Shown: positions 9,401-17,885, counted from the first letter of the stretch. The stretch: 64,000 nucleotides of DNA from CAZDBA01 sp965224765 (GCA_965224765.1 CBDDAC010000001.1:62001-126000), one strand, 5' to 3'. Made by a program: numbers and translations. Notes: a model not told the origin generated them from the sequence alone.

Positions 9401-9650
9401 CCGCAAGGATCTCGTATCCGGGAATGACCGTTTTTCGATGAATTTCATCTTTGCGAGAGTGTACGGATTGAGCCGCTAGATTCGCTGCTCGCCGAATTTG
9501 CCTCATTAACACAATGTCGTTTTTTTCCTGAGTCAACTTCGCCTGGCATTCATCGCAATGTGACAGATGATCTTTTAAGTCATCCGGCAGTGGCGATAGG
9601 CCGCTTGAAGCGATTGATTCCATTTCAACAAGAGTGAGACAGCGAGACAT
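6435..9650 (-). CDS. Membrane Ser/Thr protein kinase with C-terminal WD40 repeats
   Basis: About 1071 residues. Residues 27-40 hold an H-x3-C-x2-C element (HLSHCDEC) like the zinc finger of anti-sigma factors. The kinase domain spans about 78-350: glycine loop RGGQG at 87-91, catalytic Lys108 (AIKFV), HRDLKPEN with Asp213, DFG at 231-233 and GTLRYASPEQ. A membrane helix lies at about 384-406. The outer part from about 475 consists of WD40 repeats with many WD/WN/WE endings (IKIWNVSSG, VMLWDIKSS, IKLWDVERA), enough for two propellers. Start: the ATG at 9650 gives a compact N-terminus; a GTG at 9689 is possible. The sigma-factor gene follows on the same strand. The propeller is probably the extracytoplasmic sensor and the N-terminal finger may touch the sigma factor; both are inference. 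Confidence 0.9.
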   Translation of the reverse strand: MSRCLTLVEMESIASSGLSPLPDDLKDHLSHCDECQAKLTQEKNDIVLMRQIRRAANLAAQSVHSRKDEIHRKTVIPGYEILAEMCRGGQGIIFKARQLPTNRIVAIKFVLQGVFATERQQHRFEREVELASLLQHPSIVRVYESGIVDGKQYFSMEYVEGIPLNEYMNNRFGDRTIDSRTEYAKFECDCLKLFLKICDAASYAHQLGVIHRDLKPENILVSDDGAPHILDFGLAKKTDDPSDGFSPRTLVGEFSGTLRYASPEQANNITAITDTRTDVYSLGVILFEMLTGKMPYNFSGSLEQILNNIRVADPIKPSTHTELIDCDLDTIVTKSLSKDPDRRYQSVAGLAKDLCHYQFREPIDARRDSSWYVFRKTLRKNRNIVATTITIILLLSASLVAVSWFWWQASLDRDESRFRTYAARIAAADASIRAYDVGDAVYNLSLASQIQKNFEFWYLLGQADQSLNTYGGLMDEKQLGHQGAVLSVSFHPDGKHFLSGSVDETLRLWETGSREEVDVLEINRQVVSVSFDHSGTRAVAGLADSDVLLFQVIPGKNGHLNLQEPFRSLDTQGRPVHEVTFSPDGKFVVASVGTTSDPGSVMIWDVDSDELARSLDGHQRFAGCTAISQDGSLIASADTSIRIWDFASGKLLNEFQAHDQWINSLAFNPDGNRLVSCSNDCLIKIWNVSSGRHQRTLYGHTNFVNRVRYNHDGTKLASVSKDRTLRTWNAQTGKPASIRWGHINEIYDFDFSDDGKLIVTTSTEGLKSWQAETNGTFSRNHPANVKCIAASPDSSMIASAGKDGHVMLWDIKSSTFLRELDDAPTSPTSDIAWSPDGQRILWGNSEGVLSQFDFLSGQTTRLVDFNHAIRSVCFADERNEMFVALDNGCVRIVDVQGQVKQIPFCRVDNAVHSVCVDPGGVWLATGDLNNVRIWNLKTGEQTNRWKTELPVDLDTFEICFSPDGTSLATTIHGFCVALWSLSDGKLIHQYRGHSNYVNSISFLHDGSRLATASRDGTIKLWDVERAEPVLSLQGFAGFSNTICFTPDGNCLAGGQYDGSIRVWKTLPLDRR

Positions 9651-9689
9651 AACTTCGTGAGTCGTGCAGTGATAAAAACCGATCCCCAC

Positions 9690-9950
9690 TTATCCTACCC
9701 GAAGAGTAGGCATTCCGAGCATGCCGGATTAACTGGAACAGAGTTTCAAGGCCGCGGTTTAGTTGCCGCGAGCAGCTCAAAAAACGCCTGAGACCCTTGT
9801 TTATCGGACGACTCGTCCATTCTTTTGCTAAACGCTGTGCCAACAACCGTTACTTCCTGTGTATCGTTCGTTTTGAAAACTTGATGGAGATGTCCGTTGA
9901 AATCGTAGGTCGCGAGTTACGTTTCCCAATGGACCGTGAGGAAGGTGTCG
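9690..9950. other. Upstream region of the WD40 kinase
   Basis: No gene is supported. The stretch should contain the kinase promoter (reading leftwards). It leads directly into repeat family 2, copy 2; together they form a gap of about 590 bases without a gene. Confidence 0.35.
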
Positions 9951-10172
9951 TTGTGGCCAACGAAGTCTGCCACTTCGAAGAGGTTTTTGGCGAGCGGCGA
10001 CGGCTTCGGGAGGTTAAGGCTCCTGCCGAAAAAACATCCCGCAGCAATCACTAAGGAATGAAAATTGAATCGGGGCAGCAGAATCGCCGGAGCTTTCCCA
10101 CCCCAGCCGAAATGCGGACGACGTTCCCTTTGGGCCCGAACGAAGAGTGGCTAGGTTTGGTGTCCCGATTCA
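9951..10172 (+). repeat. Dispersed repeat family 2, copy 2
   Basis: This is the partner of the repeat at 4066-4275, in the same orientation, sharing TTGTGGCCAACGAAGTCTG, CACTTCGAAGAGGTTTTTGG and GCAGCAATCACT and then drifting apart past the TAGGTTT landmark. The two copies lie about 5.9 kb apart and bracket the PEP-CTERM, sigma and kinase genes. No open frame is conserved between them, so it looks non-coding or dead. Confidence 0.75.
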
Positions 10173-10237
10173 ATCGCTTTTGTGAGTGCGTTTTTGTGAG
10201 TTTGCTGCTGTGTTTCGGGACAAGGTATGCGATTTTG

Positions 10238-12019
10238 TTAGGTGCGCCAGGTGGGCGAGTCAGCGGTTAGAATTAGAGCTTCATTGGTTGTTGGGTGAGT
10301 CAATTCAATCTGCTGGGCATGAAGTCGCATTGGAGATGAACCAACTTCCAGCGTTTGAGAATTGCCACGCTGACGATCTTTCAGATAAAGCGGATCGCCG
10401 ACGATGGGTAGGTTCAAATCCCAAAGGTGGACTCGAATCTGGTTGGTGCGCCCTGTCAGCGGAGTGCAACAAAGCAGCGTCGTTTCACCGTTTCGCTCAA
10501 GGACTTCAAAGTGGGTTGTTGCAGCGAGTCCATCCGGAACGACAATGCGCGAACCTGCTTGATCCGGTCCCTTTGAGATGGGCGCGTCGCTTTGATAGGT
10601 TTCCCAATCCGGTTGCCCATGAACTTCTGCCAGGTAACTCTTCTTTACGGTATTGTTTTCAAATTGAGGTTGGATTTTACGAGAAGCTGATTTTTTGCGA
10701 CAACAAACAACGATGCCGCTGGTGTTTGCATCCAGTCGATGACAGATTCGAATTTGTTCGCCCTGGTATAGTTCGTTAATCAAATAGGTAAAGGAGTTTC
10801 GGTTGAACCGGCCGCATGGGTGCATGGGAAGTGGAGCGGATTTTTCGACTCCGATCACGGTCTCATCTTCGTAAACAATTCTCAGATTCGCATTCACCGC
10901 AGGTTCGGTTGTCTGTGGAATTTGGTGTTCAATTCGCCAGCCTGATCGAACGGGGTCGGAAAGTGTTAATGGTTTGTCATTCCAGACGATGTGTTCGTCT
11001 TTGCATTTTTGGGCCCAATGCTCTTCGGTCAAATGCGGATACATTCCGGTAAGAACTTCGAGCAATGATGCATGATCAAATCGAAGCGGCACATTGATTG
11101 GCCGAACGTTGTTGTAGGGCTGGCTGCCTGGCAATGGATCGATGATTGACTTGAGTTGATGATTGCGTTTTTCCAAGACTCGCTGCATCATTTCATTGGG
11201 TTCAAGGTAGCAGTGGGGGCAGCTGTTTGGGGGCGTGTACTTGGGTGAGTTTTGTTCTTCAACGGAAAGGATTGCCTGGCAGGCGTAGCACTGCTCCACA
11301 TCGGTCTCTTCCAGCTTTGCATTAACGGCGACTCGTTTATCAAAAACGAAACAGTCACCGTCATAGTGCTCTTCACCGCAGTCCTCGAAGTACTTAAGAA
11401 TTCCACCATTGAGTTGGTAGATTTCCTGAAATCCTTTTTCTTCCATCAGCGGTCCTGCTTTTTCGCAGCGAATACCGCCGGTGCAAAACATGACGATCGG
11501 TTTTTGCTTTAACTCATCAGAAAGCGAGTCAACGGCGGCGGGGAAATCACGGAATGAATCGACGCCAATCGGAATCGCGTTGTCGAAGGTGCCCAATTCA
11601 ATTTCATAGTCATTGCGGACATCGAGCATTGCGATGTCACGGCCTTCGTCTAACCAGGCTTTTAATTGGGTCGCTTCAATTTTCGGGCTGGTGTTTCGAG
11701 CTGGTTGAATGGTTTCAACGCCCATCGAGATGATTTCTTTTTTCAGGCGAACCAACATTCGGCTGTGAGGTTGATGATCACTGGGACTTTCCTTAATCGG
11801 AACGTCACTGAATTCCGGAAGTGCGTATAGAAAGGTGACGAAGGAATCGACGCTCTCTCGCGGGCCTGAGAGGAAGATGTTGATGCCTTCGGGTGACAAC
11901 AGGATCGTTCCCTTCAGGCCAAGTGAATTGCAAAACTTCAAATACTCTTGTTTTCGCTCGGGCAAGTTCTCAAGAGCGACGAATTTGTAAGCGGCAATAT
12001 TTACGAATGGAGCTTTCAT
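10238..12019 (-). CDS. Fusion of TrhO-type tRNA uridine hydroxylase and RluA-type pseudouridine synthase
   Basis: 593 residues. The N-terminal half (1-275) matches TrhO/YceA: an acylphosphatase-like start with LKGTILLSPEGINIFLSG, a rhodanese domain with Cys179 in CTGGIRC, and four zinc-type cysteines (244, 247, 267, 270: CYAC, CPHC). Known TrhO hydroxylates U34 of tRNA at C5 using O2. The C-terminal half (about 305-590) is an RluA-family pseudouridine synthase with an S4-like start and the catalytic Asp430 in HRLDANTSG, then PLTGRTNQIRVH. The two enzymes are normally separate proteins of about 320 and 220-300 residues. There is no stop or frameshift at the join, so the fusion is real in this assembly. 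The target of the synthase half cannot be told; a tRNA site would suit the fusion. Confidence 0.9.
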   Translation of the reverse strand: MKAPFVNIAAYKFVALENLPERKQEYLKFCNSLGLKGTILLSPEGINIFLSGPRESVDSFVTFLYALPEFSDVPIKESPSDHQPHSRMLVRLKKEIISMGVETIQPARNTSPKIEATQLKAWLDEGRDIAMLDVRNDYEIELGTFDNAIPIGVDSFRDFPAAVDSLSDELKQKPIVMFCTGGIRCEKAGPLMEEKGFQEIYQLNGGILKYFEDCGEEHYDGDCFVFDKRVAVNAKLEETDVEQCYACQAILSVEEQNSPKYTPPNSCPHCYLEPNEMMQRVLEKRNHQLKSIIDPLPGSQPYNNVRPINVPLRFDHASLLEVLTGMYPHLTEEHWAQKCKDEHIVWNDKPLTLSDPVRSGWRIEHQIPQTTEPAVNANLRIVYEDETVIGVEKSAPLPMHPCGRFNRNSFTYLINELYQGEQIRICHRLDANTSGIVVCCRKKSASRKIQPQFENNTVKKSYLAEVHGQPDWETYQSDAPISKGPDQAGSRIVVPDGLAATTHFEVLERNGETTLLCCTPLTGRTNQIRVHLWDLNLPIVGDPLYLKDRQRGNSQTLEVGSSPMRLHAQQIELTHPTTNEALILTADSPTWRT

Positions 12020-12111
12020 GATAAATGCAGGTACCCTGGATTGGCTGGAGCTAAATCAACAATTGAACATTGGCCGGTACTTGCACTTCCAGCTAGAATT
12101 CAATTTAACAA

Positions 12112-12975
12112 TTGAAGTCGTTTTGTTCTACGACTCCTGCCTTGGTTTACGGTCTGAATTCACTTCTCTCTCTCTTGGTATCGACGTCCGATCTTAATCC
12201 TTATGTTCAATGGCTTGGTCTAGATGAGCAGGTTGAAAAGCCGACCCATTATCAGCTGTTGGGAATTGGGCCCAAAGAGAAAGACCCTAAAAAGTTCGAT
12301 GCGGCAGCGAGGGCACTGTTGGCCAAGCTCAATTCTGTCGATGCTGGGGCCAACTCGGAATTGCTGGAATCGCTAAGGAGTCAAGTAAAACAAGCTTTTT
12401 CTGTGCTTTCACATTTGGGTAAGCGGGCGAAGTATGACAAACAGCTCGATTCGTTTTCGCGACCTGAACAGGTCGACCAAGCCGGAATTGGAAACCGCCT
12501 TCACCAATGAGCCGCCTGTCGCGGAAATGCATAACGTTGGCGCGCGTTCTACGGTTTCGGCTCGCGCGATTCCGATGGCGTCATTGGTCGATGAAAACGC
12601 GGGCGAAAAAGAAAACCAGGAGAACTGGTCTTCGGTTGATGCGGAAAACAAAGGTTCAGGAAATGGCCGTAACTTCGGTTTGCTGGCTATTGCGGGGCTT
12701 TTTAGTTTGCTGATTGTCGTGGGCGTAATTTATGTCATGGGCTTGCTGAAAACTGGTGCGGACAACGGTGATCGCAGCGGCTTGGAAAAACGTGAAGCCC
12801 CAGTCACCCTCGACCGGTGGTGAATCGGACTCAGCCTTGGCGAATGCCCAATCCGAGACTAATTCTGAGAATGACCAAAGGGCTGATCAACGATTTGTAT
12901 GTTATTCGAGTCACCGAGAAATTTGATTTGTCGGCGTTTGAGATCCAGTTGAAAGCCAAATTGAAAAGCATTTGA
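12112..12975 (+). pseudogene. Decayed J-domain-like membrane protein gene
   Basis: Four pieces in different frames read as one protein. About 12184-12480 gives DLNPYVQWLGL, HYQLLGI and AFSVLSHLGKRAKYDKQLD, the J-domain-like N-terminus common in planctomycetes. From about 12465 the next frame gives STKPELETAFTNEPPVAEMH and a membrane helix (FGLLAIAGLFSLLIVVGVIY). After about 12795 a third frame gives an acidic linker (STGGESDSALANAQSETNSE). A last frame ends with LYVIRVTEKFDLSAFEIQLK and a stop at 12973-12975. The start codon is also lost or weak (TTG at 12112; no ATG near the conserved part). Several frameshifts in one gene point to a dead gene, not to programmed shifting or a single sequencing error. 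Confidence 0.7.
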
Positions 12976-13341
12976 GATGTTGTCGTATTCGTTGTTTGGG
13001 CTGGAGTGTAGTGGTTGCCGCATTCCCAAATAGTACAGATGCTGCTTGTTACCTGTCTTTCCAGAATTTGAAAATCCGCTTGTTCGGTTTGGCTTGAATC
13101 GACTGGATGTCCCTGCCGTTCGAGCGCTGGGTTTTGTGGCAAGCTGGAGGACTTTAGTTTGGTGGTTTGGGCGGCTTGTCGGTTGTTGTCGTATTGTTCT
13201 GCGAGAACTCTAACTGGTCTGAGCGAACTGGGCTTTTTTGCACTTTGAGGTGTGATTTGGCTACTACTGTTGTTGTTTTTTTCCCGTTATCGAATATCAT
13301 CAGCGATTGAAAAAGATGGAAGACGGGGGAATCCCGTAAAT

Positions 13342-13365
13342 GCGCCGGTTTTCGGCGTTTTTTTC
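13342..13365 (+). terminator. Terminator-like stem before nqr
   Basis: CGCCG and CGGCG pair around a GTTTT loop and are followed by a run of seven Ts. The stem is short. It would separate transcription of the dead upstream gene from the nqr promoter region. Confidence 0.5.
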
Positions 13366-13374
13366 GAGGATACT

Positions 13375-13392
13375 TCGTGAAAAAATTCACAA
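13375..13392. promoter_or_regulatory. Rex-box-like palindrome upstream of nqrA
   Basis: TCGTGAA, four As and TTCACAA. The known Rex site is TTGTGAA-N4-TTCACAA, so the right half is exact, the spacer is right and the left half has one mismatch. It lies 146 bases before nqrA. Rex represses respiratory genes and is released by NADH, the substrate of Na+-NQR, which makes the link sensible. No rex gene is in the window. Confidence 0.45.
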
Positions 13393-13537
13393 AGTAACCT
13401 GTTAAACCGATAGTACAAAAGGCGAAGGAATTGCTGGAGGCTGGTCGTGGATCAGTCGTATCGATGCATTTTCTTTGCCAATGTCGTTTGGCCGTTCCGC
13501 CGATCTGTGAATCACTCACTTTTTATAAGTCGAAATT

Positions 13538-14890
13538 ATGACTTTTGAAATCAAACGCGGATTGAACATCCCAATTACTGGTGAACCTGTACAGCAGATT
13601 AATGAGGGTCCTGTGGTTAACCAGGTCGCATTGATCGGCGACGATTACCATGGCATGCGGCCTTCGATGTTGGTCAAAGAGGGTGACAAGGTAAAACTTG
13701 GCCAACCTGTTTTCGCGGACAAAAAGACAGAAGGTGTCGTTTACACCTCGCCAGCGGCGGGGACGGTTCAAGCGGTCAATCGTGGCGAGAAGCGAAAATT
13801 CCTTTCGCTTGTGATTGACGTTGAAGGTGATGCCGAAGAGAGCTTTCAGCGATTTGACGATTTAGGATCGGTTGATGGGGAATCGGCCCGTGAACTTCTT
13901 ACGAAGTCGGGTCTGTGGCCATCATTTCGGACTCGGCCGTACAACAAGGTGCCAGTACCAGCATCGGAGCCTAGTTCGATTTTCGTGACGGCAATGGACA
14001 CGAATCCATTGTCGGGTGATCCGGAATTAGTCATCGCAAAATACAAAGAGTTGTTCGTTTCTGGCTTGATGGTCATTTCCAAGCTCACCGAAGGTAAGAC
14101 CTTTGTTTGCACTCGAGGCGATTCTCGCGTGCCTGGCAAAGAAGTTGACAATGCTCAGTTTGAGGTTTTTGAGGGTCCCCATCCTGCAGGATTGCCTGGC
14201 ACACACATTCATTTGTTGGATCCAGTAAACCCTAAAAAGACGGTTTGGTTCATCGGCTATTTGGATGTGATTGCGATCGGTCATTTGTTCACGACTGGCA
14301 AGCTGATGGCGGAGCGAATTGTTTCGATCGCCGGTCCGCGAGTGAAAAAACCCGGTCTGATCAGAACTCGAGTAGGGGCGAAAATCACTCAAATTGTCGA
14401 AGGAAACGTCGAGAAACCAGAAGACTCCCGTGCAATTTCTGGATCGATTTTGTCGGGGCGCACGTCTGCGGAGCCACTTGATTTTCTGGGGCGATATCAC
14501 ACTCAGGTTACTGTGCTTGAGGAGGGGAACAAACGAGAGTTCCTCGGATGGCAGGGACCAGGAGCGAACAAATTTTCGGTCACGAATACTTATCTTGGCG
14601 CGATACTTAATCGTTTTGGCGGTAAAAAATTCGACTTCAATACAAACCTCAATGGTGGCCATCGTGGAATGGTACCGGTAGAAACTTATGAAAATGTGAT
14701 GCCGTTGGATATTTTGCCGACGCATTTACTGCGAGCTTTGATTTCCGGAGATACGGAATTGGCTCAGGATCTTGGGTGCCTGGAATTGGACGAAGATGAC
14801 TTGGCTTTGTGCACTTATGTGTGTCCGGGCAAATACGACTTTGGTGAGATCCTACGTAGGAATTTGACTCAGATTGAAAAAGAAGGTTAA
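13538..14890 (+). CDS. nqrA: Na+-translocating NADH:quinone reductase subunit A
   Basis: 450 residues, close to the usual length (about 446). NqrA is the peripheral subunit without a membrane segment that contributes to the quinone site of the six-subunit Na+ pump. The N-terminus (MTFEIKRGLNIPITGEP) and the KEGDKVKLGQPVFADKKTEG segment, a lipoyl/RnfC-like barrel, are typical, as are ARVGAKITQIVEGN-like and FLGWQGPG segments. It is the first gene of a complete nqrABCDEF operon. The ATG at 13538 is the only plausible start. A Rex-like site lies upstream. Confidence 0.96.
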   Translation: MTFEIKRGLNIPITGEPVQQINEGPVVNQVALIGDDYHGMRPSMLVKEGDKVKLGQPVFADKKTEGVVYTSPAAGTVQAVNRGEKRKFLSLVIDVEGDAEESFQRFDDLGSVDGESARELLTKSGLWPSFRTRPYNKVPVPASEPSSIFVTAMDTNPLSGDPELVIAKYKELFVSGLMVISKLTEGKTFVCTRGDSRVPGKEVDNAQFEVFEGPHPAGLPGTHIHLLDPVNPKKTVWFIGYLDVIAIGHLFTTGKLMAERIVSIAGPRVKKPGLIRTRVGAKITQIVEGNVEKPEDSRAISGSILSGRTSAEPLDFLGRYHTQVTVLEEGNKREFLGWQGPGANKFSVTNTYLGAILNRFGGKKFDFNTNLNGGHRGMVPVETYENVMPLDILPTHLLRALISGDTELAQDLGCLELDEDDLALCTYVCPGKYDFGEILRRNLTQIEKEG

Positions 14891-14958
14891 GCAGTAATTT
14901 CGCTGGAGCGAAATGCTACTTGAAGACGCATAACATTACTCAAACGTGATATAGAAAT

Positions 14959-16299
14959 ATGCTAAGAGGACTGCTAGACAAGATCGAGCCACTCTTTCAC
15001 AAGGGTGGCCCGCTTGAGAAGCTGTATCCGCTGTACGAAGCGAACGATACGTTTTTGTACACGCCGGACGAAGTCGCCAAAGGCCAGACTCATGTTCGCG
15101 ATGCCATCGATACCAAGCGGATGATGACGATGGTCATTGTGGCGCTGCTGCCTTGTATCTTTATGGCGATGTACAACACGGGCTATCAGGCTCAAAAGAT
15201 CATTGCTGCACAAGGCTCTGCGTTTGAGATTCCCGAGAGTTTTTGGGGGTCTTGGCGTTACTCATTGATGGGCGGCATTGGGATCGGCTATCAAAACGAT
15301 CCTGGCGACTTTTTTAGCATGGCAAGTATGCTCCACTGTCTGTTTCACGGAGCGTTGTACTTCATTCCGGTTTACGGAGTCTGCATGTTTGTTGGCGGGC
15401 ACTGTGAAGTACTTTTCAGTGTGGTTCGCAAACACGAGATCAACGAAGGCTTCCTGGTTACCGGGATGTTGTTTCCGCTGACTTTGCCTCCCGACATTCC
15501 ACTTTGGCAGGTCGCGGTGGGAATCGCCTTTGGTGTGATTGTTGGTAAAGAAATTTTTGGTGGAACGGGGAAGAACTTCCTCAACCCAGCGTTGACGGCC
15601 AGGGCGTTCCTCTACTTTGCCTATCCAAAGAATATTAGTGGTGATGCAGTTTGGACTTCACTTCCTTCACCAGGTGGAGCCGTAGATGGATATACGGGCG
15701 CGACTGGATTGGGAGCGATTGCTGCTCAACAGGGCTCGCTCAACGAAGCGGGTGAAAAAGTTTTCCCGACGGTCACTGAGGTGGTTGGCGGCATGACAGG
15801 CCAGTACGGGAGCACGACCGTAGAAATCGGAACCTCCTGGTGGGACTGTTTCTTAGGAAACATGCACGGTTCGATGGGGGAAACCAGCACGATTGCTTGT
15901 CTGATTGGTGCGGCGATTCTAATTCTCTCAAGGATTGGATCGTGGCGGATTATGGCTGGAGTTGTAATCGGGATGGTCGGTTTTAGTTCGATCCTCGGTT
16001 TTGCCAAGCCAGACACGGTTTACAACATTACGCCGATGTGGCACATGGTGCTCGGCGGTTTTGCGTTCGGTACGGTGTTTATGGCAACGGATCCTGTTTC
16101 CGCATCGATGACTCGGAGAGGAAAGTGGTTCTATGGCGGCTTGATTGGTTTCATGACCGTGTTGGTTCGAACGGTGAATCCGGCGTTCCCAGAAGGAATC
16201 ATGCTTGCGATTTTGTTTGGCAACGTCATGGCGCCGCTGATTGACCACTATGTCCTTCAAGCGAACATCAAACGGAGGGTATCTCGTTATGCAGCCTGA
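14959..16299 (+). CDS. nqrB: Na+-NQR subunit B (covalent FMN, Na+ path)
   Basis: 446 residues with about ten membrane helices (for example MTMVIVALLPCIFMAMY near residue 56). NqrB carries FMN bound through a phosphoester to Thr in a T/S-GAT motif; here it is YTGATGLG, with Thr249 the likely attachment site. It starts 68 bases after nqrA and ends inside the beginning of nqrC. ApbE, which attaches the flavin, is not encoded in the window. Confidence 0.97.
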   Translation: MLRGLLDKIEPLFHKGGPLEKLYPLYEANDTFLYTPDEVAKGQTHVRDAIDTKRMMTMVIVALLPCIFMAMYNTGYQAQKIIAAQGSAFEIPESFWGSWRYSLMGGIGIGYQNDPGDFFSMASMLHCLFHGALYFIPVYGVCMFVGGHCEVLFSVVRKHEINEGFLVTGMLFPLTLPPDIPLWQVAVGIAFGVIVGKEIFGGTGKNFLNPALTARAFLYFAYPKNISGDAVWTSLPSPGGAVDGYTGATGLGAIAAQQGSLNEAGEKVFPTVTEVVGGMTGQYGSTTVEIGTSWWDCFLGNMHGSMGETSTIACLIGAAILILSRIGSWRIMAGVVIGMVGFSSILGFAKPDTVYNITPMWHMVLGGFAFGTVFMATDPVSASMTRRGKWFYGGLIGFMTVLVRTVNPAFPEGIMLAILFGNVMAPLIDHYVLQANIKRRVSRYAA

Positions 16300-17275
16300 G
16301 AATGAAAGTAGTGAAGTGAAATTTGATAAAGACAGTATTGGTAACGTCTTTTTCATCGCTACTTCGGTTTGCCTGATTTGTTCTTTTCTGGTTGCCGGAG
16401 CGGCGGTCAGTTTGAAGTCCATGCAGGACGCCAATAAGAAACGCGACATCATGTCGAACATCGTTCGAGTGGCGGGAATTCAGGATCGCGATATTGAGGC
16501 GGCCGGTTCTGTTGAGGCGTTCTTTGAGAAGCCTGAAGAGGGAGTGGTTTTGGAACTTCCTTACATTCAGGACATCCTGATCGATTTGGAAACTGGCGAA
16601 AACGCGGTTGAAACTGCCCGAGAGTTTTTGGGCCTCGACGATTCTGTAGATGACGTCGCTGTGATCGCTGGCTTTGATCAATACAAAGCGGCGAATGATG
16701 GTCGGAAGGATGGTGACGGCGGTTCTTTGTATTGGAGGAAGCTCGACAAATCCGACGACATCGCCGGGCTCGGCCAAATCGAAAAGATTTCTCATGTTTA
16801 CTTGTTGCGAGATCCAAGCGGCGCGGTTCTGAAATACATTTTCCCGGTTCGAGGCAAGGGCCTCTGGTCGGTACTTTATGGGTTCTTATCTGTCGAACCG
16901 GATTTTCAAACGATCTCGGGTCTGACTTACTACAGTCACGGTGAAACGCCAGGACTGGGTGGTGAGGTGGACAATCCTGATTGGAAAAAGCAGTGGACGC
17001 TGCAAGAAAACAATAAAGGCGAGATGGTTGGCAAGGAGATCTTTGGTGACAACGGCGATGTCAAAATTCGCGTCATCAAGGGCAGATCTAATGACAAATT
17101 TGGAGTGGACGGACTTGCGGGTGCGACCATCACATCCAACGGCGTGACCTACATGCTGGAGTTTTGGATGGGACCCAACGGCTTTAAACCTTACATCGAT
17201 AAACAAAAGCAAACTGGCTCATCTGGCGGTACCGCGAGCAATGCGGTTCCGGAAGGAGTTGCTGATAATGGCTAA
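16289..17275 (+). CDS. nqrC: Na+-NQR subunit C (covalent FMN)
   Basis: 328 residues: one N-terminal membrane helix (VFFIATSVCLICSFLVAG) and a periplasmic FMN-binding domain. The flavin site is DGLAGATITSNG with Thr280 as attachment residue. The ATG at 16289 is chosen because GGAGG lies about 10 bases upstream (16274-16278). It overlaps the end of nqrB by 11 bases, which implies translational coupling. The protein is longer than the typical 255-260 residues; the extra length lies in the middle (about 60-160, rich in Asp, Glu and Val). Confidence 0.95.
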   Translation: MQPENESSEVKFDKDSIGNVFFIATSVCLICSFLVAGAAVSLKSMQDANKKRDIMSNIVRVAGIQDRDIEAAGSVEAFFEKPEEGVVLELPYIQDILIDLETGENAVETAREFLGLDDSVDDVAVIAGFDQYKAANDGRKDGDGGSLYWRKLDKSDDIAGLGQIEKISHVYLLRDPSGAVLKYIFPVRGKGLWSVLYGFLSVEPDFQTISGLTYYSHGETPGLGGEVDNPDWKKQWTLQENNKGEMVGKEIFGDNGDVKIRVIKGRSNDKFGVDGLAGATITSNGVTYMLEFWMGPNGFKPYIDKQKQTGSSGGTASNAVPEGVADNG

Positions 17276-17882
17276 AAAAGCTTCGGCCAAGGACTTGGTC
17301 CTTGACCCTATTTTTAACAACAATCCCATCGCGTTGCAGATCCTTGGTATCTGTAGTGCCTTGGCGGTTACAACTCGAATGGACAAAGCATTCGTGATGT
17401 CGATCGCGGTGATTTTTGTAACCGCGCTGTCAAATGCTTCGGTGGCATTCATTCGAAAACGGATCCCGAACAGCATTCGAATTATCGTTCAAATGACGAT
17501 CATTGCGTCGCTGGTCATTTTGGTTGACCAGTTTCTCAAGGCGTTCAGTTACGGGCTCAGCAAAGAACTGGCTGTATTCGTCGGACTGATCATTACGAAT
17601 TGTATCGTGATGGGACGAGCCGAAGGGTTCGCGATGCAGAACAGCGTTCGCGATAGTTTTCTGGACGGAATTGGCAACGGACTTGGTTATAGCCTGATTC
17701 TGATCTTCGTTGCGTTCTTCCGCGAGCTTTTTGGTGCGGGGAAACTTTTTGGTTCGCAGGTTTTGCCTTCGTGGTATGAGCCAAACGGATTGATGCTGCT
17801 TTCGCCCAGTGCGTTTTTCATTATCGGCTTTGCCATTTGGGCATTGCGAACGTGGAAAATTGATCAGATTGAGGAGGCGTAA
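17268..17882 (+). CDS. nqrD: Na+-NQR subunit D
   Basis: 204 residues, a polytopic membrane subunit of the RnfE/NqrD family with six helices. With NqrE it forms the pair that holds an Fe centre in the membrane. The ATG at 17268 (MAKKASAKDLV) is chosen because GGAAGGAG lies just upstream; it overlaps nqrC by 8 bases. GRAEGFAMQNSVRDSFLDGI and YSLILIFVAFFRELFGAGKL are strongly conserved stretches of the family. Confidence 0.96.
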   Translation: MAKKASAKDLVLDPIFNNNPIALQILGICSALAVTTRMDKAFVMSIAVIFVTALSNASVAFIRKRIPNSIRIIVQMTIIASLVILVDQFLKAFSYGLSKELAVFVGLIITNCIVMGRAEGFAMQNSVRDSFLDGIGNGLGYSLILIFVAFFRELFGAGKLFGSQVLPSWYEPNGLMLLSPSAFFIIGFAIWALRTWKIDQIEEA

Positions 17883-17885
17883 ATC

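Larger units (their letters stand above)
12976..13537. other. Intergenic region upstream of the nqr operon
   Basis: There is no gene. It holds a terminator-like stem at 13342-13365 and a Rex-box-like palindrome at 13375-13392, and it must contain the nqrA promoter. The first part (to about 13150) may be further debris of the dead gene before it. Confidence 0.5.

Noticed and set aside
9797..10054. 85-codon frame crossing repeat family 2
   Set aside because: The frame is not kept in the other copy at 4066, so it is a chance frame in repeat DNA.
10400..10430. tRNA-like GGTTCAAATCCC
   Set aside because: It lies inside the TrhO-RluA coding region and has no acceptor or anticodon arms around it.
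14027..16795. Minus-strand frames of 170-230 codons inside nqrA, nqrB and nqrC
   Set aside because: They are shadows of well-identified nqr genes, with basic, low-information translations.
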